Below are positions 1 to 4,045 of a stretch of DNA of 6,542 nt, one piece after another. Location: assembly GCA_021736745.1 (NCBI GenBank), contig JAIPFG010000183.1, positions 1 to 6,542 on the forward strand, given 5' to 3'. Within the stretch, counting starts at the first letter, position 1; every line of letters begins with the position of its first letter. This DNA comes from Pseudomonadales bacterium (GTDB lineage: Bacteria > Pseudomonadota > Gammaproteobacteria > Pseudomonadales > IMCC2047). Under the pieces are notes generated by a model, which made no database searches, was not told the origin of the DNA, and was given only the letters and a program-made list of their open reading frames with translations. The position numbers and the translations under genes are program-made.

Positions 1-213
1 GTCATCCTAATTGTCGCCGAACACCGTTTCAATATTCGTGCTCGTAGCCATTATCAAGAAGCGACTCAACCTGGATGCCGCGTTCTACACTTTGTTACAG
101 ATATTTGCAGTCACTCTTTTCGAGAACATCCCTTTATAAAAGGACTTTCTCGACAATATATTATCCCATTACAAGTTGATGGCATTTTCTACCATTTTTT
201 TGCCAATGGCTGA
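1..213 (+). CDS. C-terminal end of an unidentified protein, cut by the window edge
   Basis: Frame 1 is open from the first base to a TGA at 211-213, giving 70 residues with no start inside the window, so the gene would begin to the left. The translation is rich in His, Phe and Ile and ends QVDGIFYHFFANG. I recognise no family, signal peptide or membrane segment. An open frame of this length arises by chance at a few percent, so the call rests mainly on its protein-like composition. It could equally be a decayed gene. Downstream, 214-476 carries no convincing continuation. Confidence 0.4.
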   Translation, partial: VILIVAEHRFNIRARSHYQEATQPGCRVLHFVTDICSHSFREHPFIKGLSRQYIIPLQVDGIFYHFFANG

Positions 214-476
214 TTTCTCGGCAGCTTAGTTTTGCCCGGGCCAACCAGGAGTCCGGAGCCTTCAATCATAGAAAAAATCACGATGGTCCTTTCTCATGCG
301 GATTTTTGGTCAAGCTTCGGGTTGAGTTACAAGGCAAGATTAGCAATGAGCTCACATCCAATTTGGTAAACTGTAAATGGAATTTAATGAGGCTTGAGCG
401 GAGTCGTCGTGAGCAGCCAATGCCCATGAGGCGGTAAAAAAGCCGTAGGTGAAAGCGTCAATAATAGATTCAAAGT
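214..476. other. Intergenic or decayed DNA left of the IS element
   Basis: I see no gene here. A short plus-strand ATG frame (283-369, 28 codons) and a 40-odd-codon minus-strand frame ending at 352 exist, but neither has a ribosome binding site or a recognisable product. The stretch ends in the left copy of the IS target duplication. Confidence 0.5.
468..476. repeat. Left 9-bp target-site duplication of the IS
   Basis: ATTCAAAGT directly abuts the left inverted repeat and is repeated exactly at 1753-1761 beside the right inverted repeat. Confidence 0.9.
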
Positions 477-490
477 CACTGCTGTCCCAT
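477..490 (+). repeat. Left terminal inverted repeat of the IS
   Basis: CACTGCTGTCCCAT matches the reverse complement of 1739-1752 at all 14 positions. It lies just beyond the transposase stop codon. Confidence 0.92.
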
Positions 491-496
491 AAACTT

Positions 497-1693
497 TCAT
501 GAGAACTGTAGCCTTGTTTGAAATTGTGGAACCGGTGGTTCTGGTGGATTGCCGACAAGCAGGCCACGCAGGTCTCGGCGATCGAATAAGTTCAGCTGAA
601 GCAAACGCAGGATCTGCTGCATGCTCCGGCTGATACGACTGGCGAACTTGAGATAAGCCAGTAGTAGATAAACACAGATGGCGATCCATATCTGGGTCAT
701 GACGGCGTTCCGGGAGGTGCCCAGGAAGCTTTTGATCTTCAGATTCTGTTTGATCCACTTGAAGAATAGTTCTATCTGCCAGCGGGCCTTGTAAATCTCA
801 GCGATGGTACTGGCAGCGAGTTTGAAGTTGTTGGTCAGGAAGTAATACCGGTTGCCGGTATCGGCATCCTTGAAGCCAATTCGGCGCAGCGGGATCGGAC
901 ACTTGTCAGCTTTGGTGCCTGTCAGCTGAATGGTTTGATCACTGGTCAAGCCGTTGGATTTTCGGATGTTACGGCGCTCGGTGACTCGGTAGCAGGAGTT
1001 TTTACGCTGCCGGGTCACGAAGAAGATGTTTTTGGAATTCAGCTGGTTATACCAAGTGTAGTCGGTATAGCCGCGATCCATGACCACGATGCTGCTTTTG
1101 GGCAGCTGCAATGCCCTAGCGGCGGTGATGTCATGGGTCTTGCCGTCGGTGATGCTCAGGAAGGTGGGGAGCATGCCATCGTGGTCGAGTCCGACGTGGA
1201 GTTTCACCGCGCCCTTGGTGGTGCGGAATTTGGCCCAGGGAAAGACGCTGAGACAGAGATCAATTGTCGAGGCATCGAGCGAATAGAGTTTGTTTTTAAA
1301 CCGGAAGCCGTGGCGCGGGGCACGTGTCTGGCATTGAGCAAGGAGCTTGCCTGCCAACTGTTCGTACAGGGTGTAGGGTTGTTGTTCGTTGACCCGTGCC
1401 AGAGAAGAACGGCTAACGAGTGCGGAGCCCAAGTGGTAGAGCTTGGTCGTCTGAGCGGAAAGATTGCTGACCACATCCCGGAGACTGGTGCGACCCGAAA
1501 GCTGAGCCGTCGCCATGGCGACGAATTGCGACCAGCGGGTCATTTTACGCAGCTTCCGGCCCTGATGGTGTTGATTTGCCAGGGTCTCGAATTCATGTCT
1601 CGGGACCAGTTTGAGTAATTGAGCGAACACGGTATTATTATGAGCCAAGGCCTGATTTCCTTTTGTTTGATCAATGATTTGTCGCGATTTCAT
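497..1693 (-). CDS. IS4-family DDE transposase with DUF4372-type N-terminus
   Basis: This 398-residue protein catalyses cut-and-paste movement of the surrounding element by binding its terminal repeats and cutting with an RNase H-fold DDE active site. Residues about 18-85 resemble the N-terminal DUF4372 domain (HNNTVFAQLLKLVPRHEFE, then a GRKLRKMTRWSQF stretch). The catalytic residues are readable: D140 in LDASTID, D206 in VMDRGYTDY, and E308 in the IS4 signature Y(2)R(3)E(6)K, here Y301, R304, E308 and K315. The length suits the family and there is no frameshift, so it is probably active. The ATG at 1693 has only a weak ribosome binding site, and family members often begin nearer the AHNNTVF motif, so the true start could be about 15 codons further in. 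Confidence 0.95.
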   Translation of the reverse strand: MKSRQIIDQTKGNQALAHNNTVFAQLLKLVPRHEFETLANQHHQGRKLRKMTRWSQFVAMATAQLSGRTSLRDVVSNLSAQTTKLYHLGSALVSRSSLARVNEQQPYTLYEQLAGKLLAQCQTRAPRHGFRFKNKLYSLDASTIDLCLSVFPWAKFRTTKGAVKLHVGLDHDGMLPTFLSITDGKTHDITAARALQLPKSSIVVMDRGYTDYTWYNQLNSKNIFFVTRQRKNSCYRVTERRNIRKSNGLTSDQTIQLTGTKADKCPIPLRRIGFKDADTGNRYYFLTNNFKLAASTIAEIYKARWQIELFFKWIKQNLKIKSFLGTSRNAVMTQIWIAICVYLLLAYLKFASRISRSMQQILRLLQLNLFDRRDLRGLLVGNPPEPPVPQFQTRLQFS

Positions 1694-1738
1694 TTTATCA
1701 AAACAATGAGGTTTTCAGGTCTTTTTCGTTAAGCCTTA

Positions 1739-1752
1739 ATGGGACAGCAGTG
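1739..1752 (-). repeat. Right terminal inverted repeat of the IS
   Basis: This is the reverse-complement partner of 477-490, 14 of 14 bases. It is upstream of the transposase start. Confidence 0.92.
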
Positions 1753-1761
1753 ATTCAAAGT
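1753..1761. repeat. Right 9-bp target-site duplication of the IS
   Basis: ATTCAAAGT is an exact copy of 468-476. The AT-rich stretch from here to 1846 holds no gene that I can see. Confidence 0.9.
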
Positions 1762-1846
1762 ATATTTTTTAATATAGCGCCTAAACTAGTAAAAGTACTA
1801 TGCTGTATTCCTGGTGTTTTATTTTTAACAGGTGAGAGCTTCATTT

Positions 1847-2041
1847 CTAAAGGGTGCTAGTGAATGTCCTTCTTGTTAAAAACTGGTCAAGATCTTCTTT
1901 TCGATACAAAACTTTTCTGCCAACCTTGACAAATGGAAGGCTGTACCGCCCGGTCGATGCCCATACCGCCAAAGTCTGACTTTTGACTCCGATGTAATCG
2001 GACGCCTCCGCTCGGTTTAATAAAATAGGTTTAGATTTCAT
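1847..2041 (-). CDS. Small excisionase/AlpA-like helix-turn-helix DNA-binding protein
   Basis: This 64-residue protein consists almost entirely of one winged helix-turn-helix of the excisionase/MerR-like group (often labelled HTH_17). It reads LNRAEASDYIGV, then KSQTLAVWASTG as the recognition-helix region, then a wing FVKVGRKVLYRKEDLDQFL typical of these proteins. Relatives act as excisionases or AlpA-type regulators in prophages, islands and conjugative elements. I chose the ATG at 2041 because GGAG lies 6 bases upstream. A TTG four codons further up (2053) is in frame but would overlap that site. It is divergent from the 387-residue gene at 2120, with about 80 bp between them, so it may regulate both promoters. 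Its actual target is unknown. Confidence 0.8.
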   Translation of the reverse strand: MKSKPILLNRAEASDYIGVKSQTLAVWASTGRYSLPFVKVGRKVLYRKEDLDQFLTRRTFTSTL

Positions 2042-2060
2042 AAATCGCTCCAATTCATAG

Positions 2061-2088
2061 TTGTGCTAACAGGTTAATCAAATATGAT
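2061..2088 (+). promoter_or_regulatory. Candidate promoter for the 387-residue gene
   Basis: A TTGTGC (2061-2066) and TATGAT (2083-2088) pair is separated by 16 bp and points toward the gene at 2120. The -10 matches the consensus at 5 of 6 positions, but the -35 is poor, so this is a weak prediction from sequence alone. Confidence 0.35.
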
Positions 2089-2091
2089 AAA
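2074..2091. promoter_or_regulatory. Imperfect dyad, possible operator between the divergent genes
   Basis: TTAATCA and TGATAAA form an inverted repeat (6 of 7 positions) around a 4-bp AATA centre and overlap the predicted -10 at 2083-2088. A dyad there would suit autoregulation by the small HTH protein. That link is inference, and AT-rich DNA produces such dyads by chance. Confidence 0.25.
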
Positions 2092-2119
2092 TTGGGTCAT
2101 ACGAAAAAAATGAAAACAG

Positions 2120-3283
2120 GTGGACAATTTGGATTTTAAAGGTGAAAACGTAGTGCTTAGTAAGGTTGACCAGTTGAGTTTTCTGATACCGAATTTATTA
2201 AAAAGTTATCGTGGACTGGTTGCAGAATCCCTTCTTTCAAATTTGAATGGTCTCTTGAATGAGATAAAACAGGGAATCGCTATCAGTAAAGAGGAAAGTA
2301 GTCCGAAAAGTATTTTTGGCAGGGCCAATTTAAATCGGCTCATGGAGCGATGGATTGATCCGTATTTGGCCGAGCTCGGTGATGCAATATCTGAGGAAAG
2401 GCTATGTCAATTGGGTGATTTAAAATGTGCGTCAATTGACTTTAAATGTGGTGGATCGGCAAAGTGGGCGGATAGTTTGCTGGATATTTCGAGAAAGACT
2501 TCGTTGCGGGCTGAATTACCGTTTCATCAGAAAGTCTCTGCTGAGTTGGATCTTATTAGGCAGACTATACTAGTAGTTCAATCAGTGGTTAGTAGCGAAA
2601 AATATCGAGGCTGCAAATATTGCTTTAGACGAATTATTTCTGATAAAGCCTGCTGGCTACACAAAGCTGGTGTGCCGGATTTTTATAAGAAGGCGGTAAA
2701 AGTCTCCAGTTACAAAAATCAGGATTTTAGTGAATGGTTAGATACATGGAAGAGTAAGAGAATACTCTTAGGTGATTGTGTTGAAGTTGCTTGTCGAGAT
2801 CATGGTGGGGCGGATGCTTATGTCCCTGCGGTTCTAATTCCTTCAGAAGTGTATGAAATGTTGAAGTCTTTCACAGACTTGCCGTGGTCTGACTCTTCTC
2901 GGCTTCTCGATAGCTTCCTTAAATCCTCGGCCCCACATGTTTATATGAGAGTGGCCGGTGTTAGTGATGAGGTGGATTGCTTTGAACAATATGTTTACGC
3001 TATATACAACAGTCAAAACCTTGATAATAGGTATGAAACCTCAACCAGCGCACTTTGGTTTCTTCTCACTGTGATGGAGGCTGAGGCTTGGTTTAGAGCT
3101 GAGAAGGTGGCTCAGTTTTCGAATGTAAGGGAAAAGGATAATTCTGAAAGGGATCGAGAAATAATGAGACTTTCCGCCGAAGGCTACTCCGTGCGTAAAA
3201 TTAGCGAAAAAATATATTCTGAACTTGGATTGAAAGTTGGGAAGACAACGGTGAGTAATGTTTTGAGAGCAAGGGCTGAATAG
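2120..3283 (+). CDS. Unknown 387-residue protein with Cys/His cluster and C-terminal HTH
   Basis: I do not recognise the family. Residues about 1-160 look helical. Residues 165-181 hold C165, C168, C178 and H181 in a C-X2-C-X9-C-X2-H arrangement that could bind zinc. Residues about 343-385 resemble a resolvase/transposase-type helix-turn-helix (ERDREIMRLSAEGYSVRKIS, then KTTVSNVLRARAE), so DNA binding is likely. There are no membrane segments or signal peptide. It is divergent from the excisionase-like gene and ends about 95 bp before a tRNA remnant, as in integrative elements. The start is uncertain. GTG 2120 lacks a clear ribosome binding site. TTG 2129 has AGGTGG 5 bases upstream, and GTG 2153 has AAAGGTG 8 bases upstream, so the protein may be 3 or 11 residues shorter. 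Base composition is visibly more AT-rich than rpoD, suggesting transfer. Confidence 0.8.
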   Translation: MDNLDFKGENVVLSKVDQLSFLIPNLLKSYRGLVAESLLSNLNGLLNEIKQGIAISKEESSPKSIFGRANLNRLMERWIDPYLAELGDAISEERLCQLGDLKCASIDFKCGGSAKWADSLLDISRKTSLRAELPFHQKVSAELDLIRQTILVVQSVVSSEKYRGCKYCFRRIISDKACWLHKAGVPDFYKKAVKVSSYKNQDFSEWLDTWKSKRILLGDCVEVACRDHGGADAYVPAVLIPSEVYEMLKSFTDLPWSDSSRLLDSFLKSSAPHVYMRVAGVSDEVDCFEQYVYAIYNSQNLDNRYETSTSALWFLLTVMEAEAWFRAEKVAQFSNVREKDNSERDREIMRLSAEGYSVRKISEKIYSELGLKVGKTTVSNVLRARAE

Positions 3284-3340
3284 GCGATATGGATATCTAT
3301 ATTATTACGTGTGTAATTTGTGAGCTAATTGTAAACCAAT

Positions 3341-3373
3341 AAAAAAGGCTTGGCAGTAAAATTCGCTAAGCCT
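3341..3373 (-). terminator. Rho-independent terminator of the tRNA unit
   Basis: Read on the minus strand, AGGCTT (3373-3368) pairs with AAGCCT (3351-3346), with two further GC pairs after a mismatch, and a run of T follows (to 3341). It begins 5 bases after the encoded CCA of the tRNA-Met remnant. The hairpin also lies beyond the stop of the plus-strand gene at 3283, but lacks a T-run in that direction, so it mainly serves the tRNA transcript. Confidence 0.8.
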
Positions 3374-3378
3374 ATTAT

Positions 3379-3437
3379 TGGTAGCTACGGGTGGACTTGA
3401 ACCACCGACCCCAGCATTATGAATTACGCTCTAAACC
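3379..3437 (-). pseudogene. Elongator tRNA-Met remnant: intact 3' half, decayed 5' half
   Basis: From the anticodon loop UUCAUAA (anticodon CAU at 3421-3419) onward the sequence is a normal tRNA-Met: stem strand UGCUG, variable GGGUC, T arm GGUGG-UUCAAGU-CCACC, acceptor strand CGUAGCU, A73 and encoded CCA. Upstream, only GGTTTAGAGC resembles the D arm. The 5' anticodon-stem strand that should be CAGCA is missing, and no AGCUACG acceptor strand is found, so no cloverleaf can form. Further upstream AGTAACTAGC may be a relic of AGCTACGTAGC. It is either a decayed tandem tRNA-Met or an attachment-site fragment left by an element that recombined at the anticodon loop. Confidence 0.75.
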
Positions 3438-3477
3438 GATATTATTCTAGATCTGCTAGTTACTTGTGGCTTGGAAA

Positions 3478-3798
3478 TGGTGGGCCTTCCCAGACTTGAA
3501 CTGGGGACCTGCCGATTCTGTTAATCCAAAGCTTTCGCTATGGCATGGACTATATCATCACCCTCGATATAGATCGGTGGGGTGCTGGACGCTAATGGTG
3601 TATTACGTGATGAGTTCGCATCACTCCACCTAGTCTCTGAACCTTCCTCAGACGCTTCTGAGGCTTGGCTGCTGATTGGCATACTCACTGTGTGAGGTTA
3701 GCTTTCCAGCAATTCATCCAGTTTTCCGTACGACATTACTGTTGTAGGTCACAATTTTCTTATGAGTCGGATGCTCTAACCAACTGAGCTAAAGGCCC
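3478..3798 (-). tRNA. tRNA-Ile2 (CAU anticodon) interrupted by a group I intron
   Basis: The exons are 3762-3798 (tRNA positions 1-36) and 3478-3517 (37-76). Joined, they give a 77-nt tRNA: acceptor GGGCCUU with AAGGCCC, D stem GCUC with GAGC, anticodon loop CUCAUAA, variable AGGUC, T stem CCCAG with CUGGG, A73 and encoded CCA. The CAU anticodon plus an acceptor with C4-G69 and C5-G68 points to the minor isoleucine tRNA, whose C34 is changed to lysidine by TilS so that it reads AUA; elongator Met tRNAs have a different acceptor, as in the remnant at 3379. A rpoD-adjacent tRNA-Ile2 is also known in E. coli (ileX). Oddity: the first anticodon-stem pair is U27.C43, a mismatch. Leader TTGGAAA and trailer TTTCCAA can extend the acceptor stem of the precursor. 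The gene is functional only if the intron is removed. Confidence 0.93.
3518..3761 (-). ncRNA. Group I self-splicing intron (244 nt) in the tRNA-Ile2 anticodon loop
   Basis: The conserved core elements all occur in order on the minus strand: P AATTGCTGGAAA (3714-3703), Q AATCAGCAGCC (3677-3667), R GTTCAGAGACTA (3642-3631) and S GATATAGTCC (3556-3547). P4 forms from TGCTG with CAGCA, P7 from GACTA (R) with TAGTC (S). A 7-bp hairpin CCTCAGA-AGCG-TCTGAGG (3663-3646) fits P6a, and AGC-GAAA-GCT (3539-3530) is a GNRA-capped P9. The guide sequence GTGA (3752-3749) pairs with exon UCAU, giving the U.G wobble at the 5' splice site. ATT (3755-3753) pairs with exon AAU as P10. The intron ends in G (3518), as required. 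It has no open frame, so no endonuclease. Position and size recall the Azoarcus tRNA-Ile intron (subgroup IC3). The subgroup here is inferred. Confidence 0.95.
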
Positions 3799-3801
3799 AT
3801 T
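3760..3801. repeat. 42-bp direct repeat, copy 1 (within the intron-containing tRNA)
   Basis: This stretch is identical at all 42 positions to 3917-3958. It runs from the AA after the anticodon to three bases upstream of tRNA position 1. In this copy the AA is the first two bases of the intron; in the other it is A37-A38 of the tRNA. Confidence 0.95.
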
Positions 3802-3912
3802 TCCAAACTGGCCAGAATGTAGCACTATTGTAGCACGACATTCAATTCTATTGTTACAACTACTTAACTAACTGAATATTAAGATTTTATTAAAAAATAT
3901 ATTTTTGGCTTA
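3799..3912. other. AT-rich spacer with tandem TGTAGCAC repeats between the two tRNA copies
   Basis: No gene. On the plus strand TGTAGCAC occurs at 3818-3825 and again at 3829-3836, an 11-bp period (one helical turn), framed by the inverted pair GAATGT (3815-3820) and ACATTC (3838-3843). Short direct repeats next to a tRNA att site resemble arm-type binding sites of tyrosine integrases. That reading is inference. The rest is simple AT-rich sequence. Confidence 0.5.
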
Positions 3913-3955
3913 CCGATTATGAGTCGGATGCTCTAACCAACTGAGCTAAAGGCCC
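3913..3955 (-). pseudogene. Truncated, intron-less 5' half of tRNA-Ile2(CAU)
   Basis: The sequence covers tRNA positions 1 to 42: acceptor GGGCCUU, full D arm, anticodon stem and loop CUCAUAA, then UCGG, after which it changes abruptly to unrelated AT-rich DNA. It has no T arm or acceptor 3' strand, so it cannot fold as a tRNA. Unlike the complete gene downstream it has no intron, and its loop runs straight through CAU-AA-UCGG. It is the copy nearest the promoter at 4010-4043. It most likely marks one boundary (attL/attR) of a lost integrative element that recombined in the anticodon region. A partial tandem duplication is the alternative. Confidence 0.88.
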
Positions 3956-3958
3956 ATT
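3917..3958. repeat. 42-bp direct repeat, copy 2 (within the tRNA half-gene)
   Basis: Exact partner of 3760-3801, offset by 157 bp. Similarity stops at both ends: past the anticodon-loop AA on one side, and three bases beyond tRNA position 1 on the other. Confidence 0.95.
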
Positions 3959-4009
3959 CTTGCTCGTGCAGAAAAATTCCCTTTCTATCGAAGGGTGCAG
4001 CGATAAAGC

Positions 4010-4027
4010 GGCGCATTATAATGCGCC
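4010..4027. terminator. Perfect 18-bp palindrome after rpoD, possible weak terminator
   Basis: GGCGCATTATAATGCGCC is a perfect inverted repeat 19 bases beyond the rpoD stop. In rpoD mRNA it would form a 7-bp GC-rich hairpin with a TATA loop, but only GCTTTAT follows, so intrinsic termination would be weak. The same bases contain the -10 and discriminator of the tRNA promoter, so the palindrome may simply reflect that. Confidence 0.4.
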
Positions 4028-4043
4028 TGATTATTTTTGACCA
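4010..4043 (-). promoter_or_regulatory. Stable-RNA promoter of the tRNA unit, with GC-rich discriminator
   Basis: Read on the minus strand, TGGTCA (4043-4038), 17 bp, then a perfect TATAAT (4020-4015) and immediately GCGCC (4014-4010). A GCGCC discriminator is characteristic of stringently controlled rRNA and tRNA promoters. Transcription would start near 4008, about 50 nt before the tRNA half-gene. The -35 lies only 2 bp beyond the rpoD stop codon. Confidence 0.72.
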
Positions 4044-4045
4044 GA

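Larger units (their letters stand above)
477..1752 (-). mobile_element. Complete IS4-family insertion sequence, 1276 bp
   Basis: The ends are a perfect 14-bp terminal inverted repeat, CACTGCTGTCCCAT, read inward at 477-490 and from 1752 back to 1739, with partial similarity for a few more bases. Both sides carry the same 9 bp, ATTCAAAGT, as expected for an IS4-family target duplication. The single gene inside (minus strand) fills nearly the whole element, leaving 20 bp to the left end and 59 bp to the right end. Intact ends, intact gene and identical target duplications indicate an undecayed, probably recent insertion. I did not assign an IS name. Confidence 0.93.

Noticed and set aside
352..567. 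71-codon minus-strand frame spanning the left IS end
   Set aside because: Its first part is IS sequence. After removing the IS and rejoining the target, the remaining frame meets a stop only a few codons upstream, has no start codon, and matches nothing I know.
935..1618. 227-codon plus-strand open frame
   Set aside because: It lies wholly within the IS4 transposase on the opposite strand, and its composition is that of an antisense shadow. The transposase has all catalytic motifs.
3379..3460. A functional tRNA-Met gene
   Set aside because: The acceptor 5' strand and the 5' anticodon-stem strand that should pair with the preserved 3' half are not present.
3518..3761. Homing endonuclease or group II intron features in the tRNA insertion
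   Set aside because: At 244 nt with no open frame it cannot encode an endonuclease, and P/Q/R/S elements with a terminal G are group I features. No group II domain V was seen.
3760..3958. CRISPR-like array
   Set aside because: Only two copies of the 42-bp repeat, and they are tRNA sequence. No spacers or cas genes.
3981..4008. Inverted repeat CTTT..ATCG / CGAT..AAAG in the tRNA leader
   Set aside because: It is interrupted and short. Without conservation data I cannot separate it from chance.
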